A stretch of DNA of 12,911 nucleotides from Chelonobacter sp006228105 (GCF_006228105.1 NZ_VDHH01000048.1); one strand, 5' to 3'; numbered from the stretch's first letter, positions 1 through 7,876 are shown. Numbers and translations are program-made. The notes: generated from the sequence alone by a model not told the origin.

Positions 1-96
1 AGTGAACTTAAGAGAAATCTGGCTGCTCATAATGGACTAACTAAACATCATAAGATTATGTTTATTAAAGATTTTTTAAATAAAAAAGGTTGCTAA
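1..96 (+). CDS. Possible 3' end of an unidentified gene (31 codons, cut by the window edge)
   Basis: Frame 1 is open from the first base to TAA at 94-96 and would encode the last 31 residues of a basic protein ending in FLNKKGC. The other two plus frames have early stops. I do not recognise the family. The stretch is much more AT-rich than the genes to its right, and its stop codon lies inside the 5' arm of the hairpin at 88-124, as when a gene ends at its own terminator. A 31-codon opening can occur by chance, so its reality as a gene is uncertain. It could be the tail of a transferred gene or of a mobile-element protein. Confidence 0.35.
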   Translation, partial: SELKRNLAAHNGLTKHHKIMFIKDFLNKKGC

Positions 97-124
97 TTAT
101 TAATAAATTTAAATATTAGCAACC
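88..124 (-). terminator. Hairpin terminator, probably for mutS, possibly bidirectional
   Basis: A perfect 10-base inverted repeat (GGTTGCTAAT at 88-97, ATTAGCAACC at 115-124) encloses a 17-base AT-only loop. On the minus strand the stem is followed by six T and then ATTT, the pattern of a rho-independent terminator, 93 bases past the mutS stop codon. On the plus strand it is followed by ATTTTG, so it could also end the partial gene at 1-96. Confidence 0.55.
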
Positions 125-178
125 ATTTTGTCTACTAGGCATGGTAGATCTCAAAATTAGCAACCATTTTGTCTACTA
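115..178. repeat. 23-base direct repeat, two copies 41 bases apart
   Basis: Positions 115-137 and 156-178 are identical over 23 bases (begin ATTAGCAACC, end TTGTCTACTA). The first ten bases also form the 3' arm of the hairpin at 88-124, so the ten-base word occurs three times, once inverted. The 18 bases between copies include a small inverted repeat (TCTAC 131-135, GTAGA 144-148). The duplication is seen directly. Its origin is unknown. Confidence 0.8.
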
Positions 179-216
179 TACCGGATTCTAAATATCAACA
201 GACCCTATTGTTGTGA

Positions 217-2823
217 CTATGCCTTTTTGACCAACGTTTTCAACTGATACAAATAGGTCAATGCCTGTTTCGGGCTGAGATCGTCGGGATCAAGCTGTTG
301 CAGCATCTGCCACACCGCACTTTTGCCCTCGTCTTCTTCAACTAACGGTAGCTCCGCCTGCATTTGGCTCAGTTCACGCAACTGCTGTAGCTTGTGATCG
401 CCGCTTTGTTGCGATAATCGTTCCAGTTGGTTGAGCTTCTGCTGTGCCAGCTTCAACACAGTTTTCGGCACGCCCGCCAATGCCGCCACAGCCAAGCCGT
501 AACTTTTGCTGGCGGCGCCGTCTTGTACTGCGTGCATAAATGCGATGCTGTCGTTGTGTTCCAATGCGTCCAAATGTACATTGAATACGCCTTCGAATTG
601 CTGCGGCAATACGGTCAATTCGAAATAGTGGGTGGCGAACAGCGTCAGCGAACGCAATTTTTTTGCCAACCATTCAGCGCATGCCCACGCCAGCGCTAAG
701 CCGTCGTAAGTCGAGGTGCCGCGCCCGATTTCGTCGATCAGCACTAAACTTTTTGCTCCGGCTTGATGCAGGATATTCGCCATTTCGGTCATTTCCACCA
801 TAAAGGTCGAACGCCCAGAAGCAAGGTCATCCGACGCGCCGATACGGGTGAAAATCCGATCAATCGGACCGATAACCGCACTTTGTGCCGGCACGAAGCT
901 ACCGATATACGCCATCAGCACGATCAAGGCTGTTTGTCGCATATAAGTGCTTTTTCCGCCCATATTCGGGCCGGTTACCACCAAAAGATGCCGCTCAGGG
1001 CTGAGTTGCAACGGATTAGCAATAAACGGATCGCTCATCACTTGCTCGACCACAGGATGACGACCATTTTCAATCGCAATGCCGATCTGCTCGGAAAACT
1101 GCGGACAGCTGTAGTTCAAGCTTTGCGCCCGTTCCGCCAAATTGGCAAACACGTCCAGTTGTGCCAGCGTTAACGCCGCCAGTTGTAGCTCGCCCAAGTA
1201 CGGTAGCAGCCGTTCAAACAGTTCATCGTACAACTGTTTTTCCAACGCCAGCGCCGCGCCTTTGGCTTTCAGCACTTTGTCTTCATAGGTTTTCAGTTCG
1301 GGGATAATATAGCGTTCGGCATTTTTCAGGGTTTGACGGCGCACATAATGTATCGGCGCGCGCTCCGCCTGTCCGCGACTGATCTGAATATAGTAGCCGT
1401 GTACTGCATTAAAACCGATTTTGAGGGTGTCAATGCCGGTGGCTTCACGTTCGCGTGCTTCCAGTTCGTCTAAGAATCGGGTAGCGCCGGCAGACAGCTC
1501 GCGCCATTCGTCCAGCTCGGCATGGTAGCCCGGCGCAATCACGCCACCGTCACGAATCAATAACGGCGGTGTTTCGACCAATGCCTGTCGTAACAGTTCG
1601 CATAATTCGGCAAAATCGTCGATTAAGCGGCAAAGTGCGGTTAGTTGTGGCGAATTGTGCGCATTGAGTTGATTTTTGATCAGCGGAATTTGTTCAAGCG
1701 CACTGCGTAAACGGGTGAGATCGCGCGGTCGTGCCGAACGCAACGCTACGCGCGCCAAAATCCGCTCCATATCCCCCACTTGGCGCAATAATGGTTGCAA
1801 ATCAGCAATTAAGTCGTGCTGTAAAATGGCCGCAATCGCTTGCTGTCGTTTTTGCAGCTGGGCAATATCGCAAATCGGTTGATGAATCCAACGCTTCAAT
1901 AAACGGCTGCCCATCGGGGTGACACAGTGATCCAGCACCCATGCCAGAGTATATTCGCTGCCGCCTGACAGATTTTGCGTCAGCTCTAAATTGCGTCGCG
2001 TGGCGGCATCAAGGACGATAAATTCATTGCTTTGCACCAAACTGATTGCAGTGATATGCGGCAGGGCGGTGCGTTGGGTCTCTTTGGCATAATGTAGCAG
2101 GCAACCGGCGGCACACAGCCCCAAACTGGCGTTTTCCACACCAAACGCTTTCAGATCTTGGGTACCAAATTGGCGGTTTAACAGTTGAAGTGCGGTATTC
2201 AACTCAAACTCCCAAATTGGACGCCGCCGTAAACCCCTGCGCCCCTCTAATAGCGCCATTTCGCTGAACTCTTCATCATATAACAACTCGGCAATGGATA
2301 GCCGTTGCAATTCCGCTTGTAGACTGGCTTGGTTGTCGTGTTCACTGATTTGAAAGCGCCCCGAAGTCATGTCTAATGTTGCCAAGGCAAACCGCACTTT
2401 ATGTTGATACACCGCTGCAATCAGATTATCTTGGCGTTCTGGCAATAGGGCTTCGTCACTGACGGTTCCGGGCGTGACTATCCGTACCACCTGCCGTTCG
2501 ACGGGCCCTTTGCTGGTGGCAGGATCGCCAATCTGCTCACAAATCGCCACCGATTCGCCTAAGCGTACCAACTTCGCCAAATAGCCTTCCACCGCATGAT
2601 ATGGCACGCCTGCCATCGGAATCGGCTGCCCGGCGGAACTGCCGCGTTTAGTCAGGGAAATATCCAGCAACTGCGCCGCTTTTTTGGCATCGTCATAAAA
2701 CAACTCATAAAAATCCCCCATCCGGTAAAACAGCAAAATATCCGGATTTTCGGCTTTCAGACGCAGATATTGCTGCATCATTGGGGTGTGGGTAGAAAAA
2801 CTGTTGTCTAATGACTCTTTCAT
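217..2823 (-). CDS. mutS: DNA mismatch repair protein MutS
   Basis: MutS recognises base mismatches and small insertion loops as a dimer and recruits MutL to start methyl-directed repair. The 868-residue product is close to the usual enterobacterial and Haemophilus length (about 850-860). The N-terminal mismatch-reading motif GDFYELF is at residues 36-42, with the wedge Phe38 and Glu40. The core/lever/clamp region occupies roughly residues 130-560. The C-terminal ABC-type ATPase has Walker A GPNMGGKST (618-626), Walker B LVLIDE ending at Glu698, the RGTS signature following it, and the FATH histidine at 732. The ATG start is preceded by AAGG seven bases upstream. Five perfect uptake signals lie inside the gene. 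It is transcribed divergently from recA. All catalytic motifs are intact, so I expect a working protein. Confidence 0.98.
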   Translation of the reverse strand: MKESLDNSFSTHTPMMQQYLRLKAENPDILLFYRMGDFYELFYDDAKKAAQLLDISLTKRGSSAGQPIPMAGVPYHAVEGYLAKLVRLGESVAICEQIGDPATSKGPVERQVVRIVTPGTVSDEALLPERQDNLIAAVYQHKVRFALATLDMTSGRFQISEHDNQASLQAELQRLSIAELLYDEEFSEMALLEGRRGLRRRPIWEFELNTALQLLNRQFGTQDLKAFGVENASLGLCAAGCLLHYAKETQRTALPHITAISLVQSNEFIVLDAATRRNLELTQNLSGGSEYTLAWVLDHCVTPMGSRLLKRWIHQPICDIAQLQKRQQAIAAILQHDLIADLQPLLRQVGDMERILARVALRSARPRDLTRLRSALEQIPLIKNQLNAHNSPQLTALCRLIDDFAELCELLRQALVETPPLLIRDGGVIAPGYHAELDEWRELSAGATRFLDELEAREREATGIDTLKIGFNAVHGYYIQISRGQAERAPIHYVRRQTLKNAERYIIPELKTYEDKVLKAKGAALALEKQLYDELFERLLPYLGELQLAALTLAQLDVFANLAERAQSLNYSCPQFSEQIGIAIENGRHPVVEQVMSDPFIANPLQLSPERHLLVVTGPNMGGKSTYMRQTALIVLMAYIGSFVPAQSAVIGPIDRIFTRIGASDDLASGRSTFMVEMTEMANILHQAGAKSLVLIDEIGRGTSTYDGLALAWACAEWLAKKLRSLTLFATHYFELTVLPQQFEGVFNVHLDALEHNDSIAFMHAVQDGAASKSYGLAVAALAGVPKTVLKLAQQKLNQLERLSQQSGDHKLQQLRELSQMQAELPLVEEDEGKSAVWQMLQQLDPDDLSPKQALTYLYQLKTLVKKA

Positions 2824-3027
2824 CGGGTTGCCTTGTCTGTCACGGTGCTATTTAGAATAGTGATTGCAACGCTGTATAGCGCTATCAAAGAAATATAAAG
2901 GAAAAAATAATACTGAATCAGCAGCATATTATCAATTGCTTCTCGGTAAAAGTGCGGTTTGTCGAGCAGTAATCAAGTAAATTTTGGAACAGGGATCGAA
3001 TTCTGTTTAAAAAGATCAAAATTTCAC

Positions 3028-3055
3028 TTGATACTGTATAACCATACAGTATAAT
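3028..3055 (+). promoter_or_regulatory. recA promoter with embedded LexA (SOS) box
   Basis: The sequence holds TTGATA (3028-3033), a 16-base spacer and TATAAT (3050-3055). Across the spacer lies TACTGTATAACCATACAGTA (3032-3051), which matches the LexA consensus CTGT-N8-ACAG perfectly. LexA bound here would cover both promoter elements, so recA should be repressed until DNA damage. The arrangement of -35, operator and -10 is the same as I recall for the E. coli recA promoter. Start sites are inferred. Confidence 0.93.
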
Positions 3056-3101
3056 AGGCTGCAATTCTGATCAGAAAACTTGTTTAAATAGAGGATTTGG
3101 T

Positions 3102-4154
3102 ATGGACGATAACAAACAAAAAGCACTGGCTGCCGCATTAGGGCAAATTGAGAAGCAGTTCGGCAAAGGCTCGATTATGCGTCTTGGTGATACGCAAACA
3201 CTGGATATCGAGTCGATTTCGACCGGTTCATTGGGTTTAGACGTAGCGTTGGGGATCGGCGGTTTGCCGATGGGGCGGATCGTTGAGATTTTCGGGCCTG
3301 AATCGTCCGGTAAAACCACCTTGACCCTGTCGGTGATTGCCCAAGCGCAAAAAGCCGGTAAAACCTGTGCCTTTATCGATGCTGAACACGCATTGGATCC
3401 GATTTATGCCAGCAAACTGGGCGTTGATGTGAAAGAGTTGTTGGTGTCGCAGCCCGACAACGGCGAACAGGCGTTGGAAATCTGTGATGCTTTGGTGCGT
3501 TCCGGGGCGGTGGAAGTGATTATTGTCGATTCCGTTGCCGCCTTAACCCCGAAAGCCGAGATCGAAGGCGACATGGGCGACTCGCATATGGGATTGCAGG
3601 CACGTTTGATGTCGCAGGCGTTGCGTAAACTGACCGGACATATCAAAACTGCGAACTGTTTAGTGGTGTTTATCAACCAAATCCGCATGAAAATCGGGGT
3701 GATGTTTGGTAATCCGGAAACGACTACCGGCGGTAATGCGCTGAAATTCTATGCGTCAGTACGTTTGGATATCCGTCGTACCGGTGCGGTGAAAGACGGC
3801 GAAGAAGTGGTCGGTAGCGAAACTCGAGTCAAAGTGGTGAAAAACAAAGTGGCGGCACCGTTCCGTCAAGCGGAATTCCAAATTATGTATGGCGAAGGCA
3901 TTTCGAAAAACGGAGAATTGATTGAACTGGGGGTTAAACATAAACTGGTGGAAAAATCCGGTGCGTGGTATGCCTACAACGGTGGTAAAATCGGGCAAGG
4001 TCGTGCCAATGCCATGAAATGGCTAGCTGAGCATCCGCAGGAGCGTGCAGAATTGGAAGAAAAGTTGCGTGTAGAGCTGTTGGCTCATCCAGAGCAAGGG
4101 CTGACAGAGGATGTTGAGGTTGCCGAAACGGATGATTTTGCAGCCGAAGAATAA
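3102..4154 (+). CDS. recA: Recombinase RecA
   Basis: RecA forms ATP-dependent filaments on single-stranded DNA, drives strand exchange, and as a coprotease triggers LexA self-cleavage. The 350-residue product is typical of the family. Walker A GPESSGKT is at residues 65-72, the catalytic Glu at 95 (FIDAEHALDP), Walker B VIIVDS ends at 144, and the DNA-binding L2 loop is near 194-210 (MKIGVMFGNPETTTGG). The acidic tail ends in DDFAAEE. GAGGA lies six bases before the ATG. Expression is evidently under SOS control through the LexA box just upstream. An uptake-signal inverted pair after the stop probably acts as terminator. No recX-like gene follows; the next gene is glpR. Confidence 0.99.
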   Translation: MDDNKQKALAAALGQIEKQFGKGSIMRLGDTQTLDIESISTGSLGLDVALGIGGLPMGRIVEIFGPESSGKTTLTLSVIAQAQKAGKTCAFIDAEHALDPIYASKLGVDVKELLVSQPDNGEQALEICDALVRSGAVEVIIVDSVAALTPKAEIEGDMGDSHMGLQARLMSQALRKLTGHIKTANCLVVFINQIRMKIGVMFGNPETTTGGNALKFYASVRLDIRRTGAVKDGEEVVGSETRVKVVKNKVAAPFRQAEFQIMYGEGISKNGELIELGVKHKLVEKSGAWYAYNGGKIGQGRANAMKWLAEHPQERAELEEKLRVELLAHPEQGLTEDVEVAETDDFAAEE

Positions 4155-4190
4155 GACGATATTGGTTTGCTGAAATCGTCTACCCTATAC

Positions 4191-4234
4191 AAGTGCGGTC
4201 AATGGGCTTATTAAGCAGCCAATTGACCGCACTT
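4191..4234 (+). terminator. recA terminator built from two inverted uptake signals
   Basis: A 13-base perfect inverted repeat (4191-4203 with 4222-4234) contains one uptake signal in each arm and is followed by a short T run. It starts 36 bases after the recA stop. A second, smaller hairpin (GACGAT 4155-4160, ATCGTC 4175-4180) precedes it directly after the stop codon. Inverted uptake-signal pairs used as terminators are known in Haemophilus. Confidence 0.75.
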
Positions 4235-4378
4235 TGCTATGTTGTGCCCGCATGAAAACAGATTTTGATTGAGCAGAGCAATTTTTTATTTTTCAACTCC
4301 CCAAAAAATAAAACTTTCAGGTATATTAAGCACGAGCATGATACGAGTGACGTTAGACAATTGACTTAAGGGGGGAAG

Positions 4379-5176
4379 ATGAAACAATCGATACGCCATC
4401 AACAAATTGTTGAATTGGTGACACAGCGTGGTTATATCAGCACCGAAGATTTGGTGGCGGTTTTTAATGTGACTTCACAGACGATTCGGCGTGATCTCAA
4501 CGAGCTAGCAGAACAAAATGTAATTCGCCGTCATCACGGTGGTGCCGCCTCTCCCTCCAACAGTGAAAACAGTGATTACACGGAGCGAAAAAGCTTCTTC
4601 TCCAAAGAAAAACAAGCGATTGCCCAACAAGTTGCCGGATTGATAAAAAATGGTTCTTCATTGTTTATTGATATTGGCACTACTCCGGAAGCGGTAGCTT
4701 ATGCGCTGTTAGAACATCAAAACTTGCGCATTGTGACCAATAATCTGAATGCGGCACATATTTTGATGAGAAAAGCGGATTTTGAGATTACGATTGCCGG
4801 CGGCAATTTGCGTTCCGATGGCGGTATTATTGGCGAAGCGACCGTTGATTTTATTTCGCAATTCCGTTTGGATTACTGTATTTTGGGGATCAGTGCCATC
4901 GATGAAGATGGTGCATTGTTGGATTATGATTTTCATGAAGTGCAGGTGAAACGGGCATTAATGCAAAGCTCGCGTAAAATTTTATTGGTGGCGGATCACT
5001 CCAAATTCAGCCGCAAAGCGATTGTACGCTTAGCCGCCATTAGTGAAGTTGATATTTTATTGACTGATGCCCTGCCGCCGGAAAATATCGCGCAATTGCT
5101 GCAGCAGCACAATGTTAAACTGGAGCTGTGTTCGGCGTTGGCTGAAAATCCCGTGCAAAATGTGGAGCAAGTATGA
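4379..5176 (+). CDS. glpR: DeoR-family glycerol-3-phosphate regulon repressor GlpR
   Basis: GlpR represses glycerol-3-phosphate uptake and catabolism genes and is released by glycerol-3-phosphate. The N-terminal DeoR winged helix-turn-helix (residues 1-57) includes TSQTIRRDLNELAEQN at 32-47 and RHHGGAA at 51-57. The C-terminal sugar-phosphate-binding domain has DIGTTPEA (98-105), VTNNLN (119-124), GGIIGEATVDFISQFRLD (148-165) and DHSKF (206-210). Long blocks match the E. coli GlpR sequence as I remember it, so this assignment is more specific than just DeoR family. E. coli GlpR ends at the LELC seen here at 248-251; this protein runs 14 residues further, into the overlap with the next gene. 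A strong ribosome site (AAGGGGGG at 4368-4375) precedes the ATG. No glp target genes are in the window. Confidence 0.93.
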   Translation: MKQSIRHQQIVELVTQRGYISTEDLVAVFNVTSQTIRRDLNELAEQNVIRRHHGGAASPSNSENSDYTERKSFFSKEKQAIAQQVAGLIKNGSSLFIDIGTTPEAVAYALLEHQNLRIVTNNLNAAHILMRKADFEITIAGGNLRSDGGIIGEATVDFISQFRLDYCILGISAIDEDGALLDYDFHEVQVKRALMQSSRKILLVADHSKFSRKAIVRLAAISEVDILLTDALPPENIAQLLQQHNVKLELCSALAENPVQNVEQV

Positions 5177-5847
5177 TTCTGGAAGCTTTTGATGATATTT
5201 ATCAACGGGCTTGTCGACAAAAAGGCGGCGAAGTGCGGTTGCAACAGCTGCTTTGTCCGCTGCAATCGTCCCAGGCATTATTGGCAGTACCGGATCATCG
5301 TTGGTTGGCGGAATTTACGCGTAAGATTTTCCAGTCGGGTTTTGTTTGGCGGATTGTCGATCAAAAGTGGCAGCATTTTGAGCGCCTTTTCTGGGGCTTT
5401 GATATCGAAAAACTGCTGATGATGCCCGATGAACTCTGGGAAAAGAAAGCGCAAGATCCGAGTATTATCCGCAATTGGTCAAAAGTGGCAACGATTAAGC
5501 ACAATGCACAAATGATCTATCAAGCCAATTTGGATGGCGGTTTTTCGCGATTAATTGCTGAATGGGATCCACAAAATATTACCGCACTTTGGCGCTATTT
5601 GAAGAAAAACGGGCAACGCTTGGGCGGCAATACCGGTGCTTATGCGCTAAGAGCGGTCGGCAAAGACACCTTCTTGCTGACCCACGATGTGGAAGCCTAT
5701 TTGCGCAACCATCAATTAATTGAAGGCGGCATCCAAACCCAGCGTTCGTTTGAAGCGGCACAGCAAATTTTCTTGCAGTGGCAGCAGCAAAGCGGTCTTT
5801 CTCTCAGCCATATTAGCCAGATTGTGGCTTTCAGTATGGGGGATTGA
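5173..5847 (+). CDS. Tag-like (DNA-3-methyladenine glycosylase I family) HhH protein, atypical
   Basis: The 224-residue product resembles the Tag family, which excises 3-methyladenine from alkylated DNA. Family-like segments are QSGFVWRI (54-61), the block HFERLFWGFDIEKLLMMP (68-85), DPSIIRNWSKVATIKHNAQ (95-113) and GGNTGAYALRAVGKDTFLLTHDV (151-173). Compared from memory with E. coli Tag, the zinc ligands (Cys4, His17 and the two C-terminal Cys) are absent, and the residue aligned with Glu38 is Lys51. The C-terminus carries an extra helical segment (about 190-224). The ATG overlaps the glpR stop as ATGA, with GGAG five bases upstream, implying translational coupling. Two uptake signals lie inside. 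It is probably a DNA-base-recognising protein of this fold; whether it cleaves 3-methyladenine cannot be told from sequence. Confidence 0.75.
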   Translation: MILEAFDDIYQRACRQKGGEVRLQQLLCPLQSSQALLAVPDHRWLAEFTRKIFQSGFVWRIVDQKWQHFERLFWGFDIEKLLMMPDELWEKKAQDPSIIRNWSKVATIKHNAQMIYQANLDGGFSRLIAEWDPQNITALWRYLKKNGQRLGGNTGAYALRAVGKDTFLLTHDVEAYLRNHQLIEGGIQTQRSFEAAQQIFLQWQQQSGLSLSHISQIVAFSMGD

Positions 5848-5862
5848 CGGAGGAGAGTGACT

Positions 5863-7104
5863 ATGCAAATCCGCTTTCGATTTTTTATTTCTTTGTTAAT
5901 CATTGGAGTGGTTGCCGGTCTGGTCGGCTTTGCGTTGACCGAATTAATGCATTTTGTACAGCATCATGCTTTCGATTATTCATTACACGGGGAAAGTCTG
6001 CCGTTTCGCTTAGGCGTGGAACAGGCAGCACCGAGCCGCCGTTGGTGGGTGCTGCTGCTGTGCGGCGTGTCGGTTGGTTTTGGTTGGTATGCGATTCAGC
6101 GCTACGGGGCGAAATTAGTCGGGTTTAAAGCGGCAATGGCTGCTCCGCAGCAGGGGATGCCGTTTTTCACTACGATTTCTCATGCGTTGCTACAAATTGT
6201 AACCGTTGGTTTGGGTTCGCCATTGGGGCGTGAAACCGCGCCACGCGAGATGAGCGCTGCTTTTGCCTCATTATGGATTCGAAAAATAAAATTAAACGAT
6301 GACGATGCGGCATTGCTGATTGCCTGTGCTGCCGGAGCAGGTTTGGCGGCAGTGTATAACGTTCCACTGGCAGCCACGATTTTTATTTTGGAAACCTTGG
6401 TGGTGGCAATTAATGCCCGAGTGGTGTTTGCTGCCTTGCTTACTTCAGTGACTGCGACGATGGTGGTGCGCTATACCTTGGGCGATTTGGTGCAGTATCA
6501 TCTGTCGAATCCCGAGATTAACCAGCCGCTGCTCTGGTTTGCGTTATTATTCGGTTTGCTTATCACCCCGTTAGTCAAACTGTTCCGTTATACCACCGCA
6601 CTTGTACCGTTTTTGCCACGCACTGATAAGCGGATAGTGCCATTGGCGATGTTGTTATTCAGCCTGATCGGCGCAGTTGCCATTTTTTTCCCCGATGTGT
6701 TGGGCAACGGCAAAGCCGGTAATCAATTGGTGTTTGCCGGTTTGCTAAACTGGCATGAGGGATTGGTGTTATTGCTGATGAAATGGCTGGTGGTGTTGTT
6801 GGCATTGGCAGCAGGGGCTTACGGCGGCTTGATCACCCCATCGATGATGTTGGGCAGCATCTTGGCATTTTCGTTAGCATTTGCTTGGAACGCCTTTTTG
6901 CCATCGATTTCAATCGAAAGCGCCGCATTAATTGGCGCAGCCGCATTTCTGGCGATCTCGCTGAAAATGCCCTTGACTGCAATTGTGTTTGCTGTGGAGC
7001 TGACTCGTAGCTCAGCGGCAATGTTGCTGCCATTGGCGTTGGCAGTGGCGAGTGCTTGGATGGTGGAAAAATGGTTGTTTGATAAAGCCAAGACCGCACT
7101 TTAA
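5863..7104 (+). CDS. CLC-family anion channel/transporter, short variant without CBS domains
   Basis: The 413-residue, very hydrophobic product has about ten membrane segments and the CLC layout. It moves chloride or a related anion across the inner membrane, as a channel or proton exchanger. The selectivity segment GSPLGRETAPRE (118-129) corresponds to the classical GREGP motif and keeps the gating glutamate (Glu124). GGLITPSMMLG (321-331) corresponds to the GxFxP region, followed by AAFLAISLKMPLTAIVFAVELT (360-381). The first GSGIP motif is degenerate (AAPQQGMP, 93-100). No C-terminal CBS domains are present. I chose ATG 5863 because GGAGGA (5849-5854) is eight bases away; the in-frame GTG at 5857 is too close. 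It follows the glycosylase gene by 15 bases, probably in one operon. The last codons and stop are part of an inverted uptake-signal pair. Confidence 0.88.
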   Translation: MQIRFRFFISLLIIGVVAGLVGFALTELMHFVQHHAFDYSLHGESLPFRLGVEQAAPSRRWWVLLLCGVSVGFGWYAIQRYGAKLVGFKAAMAAPQQGMPFFTTISHALLQIVTVGLGSPLGRETAPREMSAAFASLWIRKIKLNDDDAALLIACAAGAGLAAVYNVPLAATIFILETLVVAINARVVFAALLTSVTATMVVRYTLGDLVQYHLSNPEINQPLLWFALLFGLLITPLVKLFRYTTALVPFLPRTDKRIVPLAMLLFSLIGAVAIFFPDVLGNGKAGNQLVFAGLLNWHEGLVLLLMKWLVVLLALAAGAYGGLITPSMMLGSILAFSLAFAWNAFLPSISIESAALIGAAAFLAISLKMPLTAIVFAVELTRSSAAMLLPLALAVASAWMVEKWLFDKAKTAL

Positions 7105-7130
7105 TGGTTTGAAAACGTTTAAAGTGCGGT
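7093..7130. terminator. Inverted uptake-signal pair between convergent CLC gene and ric
   Basis: ACCGCACTTTAA (7093-7104) and TTAAAGTGCGGT (7119-7130) form a perfect 12-base stem around a 14-base loop that itself holds GTTT/AAAC. The 5' arm encodes the last codons and the stop of the CLC gene. Placed between two convergent genes, it can serve as a terminator in both directions, although no long T run follows. Confidence 0.6.
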
Positions 7131-7143
7131 TAAATACTGTTGA

Positions 7144-7815
7144 TTAAGCTTGGCTCAGCATGCGTGGAAACAAAATATTATTTTCCAAATGGATATGTAA
7201 CATTAAATCATCGATAAATTCATTAATGCCGGTGTAAAGCGCACGCCAAGTGTTGCAGGCATCATGTGGCGGTGTCAGGTTATCGGTCAATGATTTCAAA
7301 ACCTCGACTTGCTGACCGGCATCATCGTGTTCATGTTCCATAACTTGAATCGGCATCTGCGCCATGGCATATTGACCGGCGTTGATCATCGGGAATAAAA
7401 TTTGCTCTTCTTTCTGCATATGCTGGCTCAAATCGGCATGTATCTCTTTTAGCACCGCCGAAACGCCCATCGGGCAGTCTGGACGATCGCCGTGCACCTT
7501 TTCCACTTTTTCGGCTAAGAAAATCAACTCCGGCAATTGCTCGCGATGGCGCTGGTGAAAGCGGGCGATGATATGGTTGATAATCTCAGCATAGGGAGCC
7601 TGTAGCCAATTTTGTGACTCGTTCGGCTCTTGACGGTGCTCCAAGGCTGCCAAGCGTTGTTCAATTTCAGCCAGATTTAAATTTTTTACTTTTGCAGCAA
7701 AGCCCAGAGTATTGGCGCCGCCACAGCAGAAATCCAGATCGTACTCACGAAATAGTTTGGTGGCGCCGGGAATGGCAATGGCTAATTCGCTTAATTTTTT
7801 TTCTTGAAATGACAT
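7144..7815 (-). CDS. ric (ytfE): Iron-sulfur cluster repair di-iron protein Ric (YtfE/ScdA family)
   Basis: Ric proteins repair Fe-S clusters damaged by nitric oxide or oxidants, using a hemerythrin-like di-iron centre in the cytoplasm. The 223-residue product starts with the ScdA N-terminal domain, with DFCCGG at 28-33. It continues with the four-helix domain, where all six expected iron ligands are present: His87, His132, Glu136 (QHMQKEE), His163 (EHEHDD), His207 and Glu211. Similarity to E. coli YtfE is continuous from end to end. The ATG has AGAGGA shortly upstream. The upstream region carries an NsrR-like site and a perfect FNR site, which agrees with the protein's role. It faces the CLC gene and is followed by a shared inverted uptake-signal pair. 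Confidence 0.96.
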   Translation of the reverse strand: MSFQEKKLSELAIAIPGATKLFREYDLDFCCGGANTLGFAAKVKNLNLAEIEQRLAALEHRQEPNESQNWLQAPYAEIINHIIARFHQRHREQLPELIFLAEKVEKVHGDRPDCPMGVSAVLKEIHADLSQHMQKEEQILFPMINAGQYAMAQMPIQVMEHEHDDAGQQVEVLKSLTDNLTPPHDACNTWRALYTGINEFIDDLMLHIHLENNILFPRMLSQA

Positions 7816-7876
7816 AGTATCCTCTCGGTATTCGTTAGATAGTAGGTGGTATAAAAGTTGAGTTAAATAGTAAGGT

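Noticed and set aside
427..1173. Two plus-strand open frames (90 and 136 codons) antisense to mutS
   Set aside because: Both lie wholly inside mutS, have no ribosome site or recognisable domain, and arise from mutS codon composition.
4321..4360. GlpR self-operator or CRP site upstream of glpR
   Set aside because: ACGAG repeats (4332, 4343) are present, but nothing matches the GlpR or CRP consensus well enough to claim.
5857..5862. GTG start for the CLC gene
   Set aside because: Only two bases separate it from GGAGGA; the ATG six bases on is correctly spaced.
5863..7104. Fluoride-specific CLC exporter
   Set aside because: No fluoride riboswitch upstream, and the motifs are not those I know from the fluoride clade.
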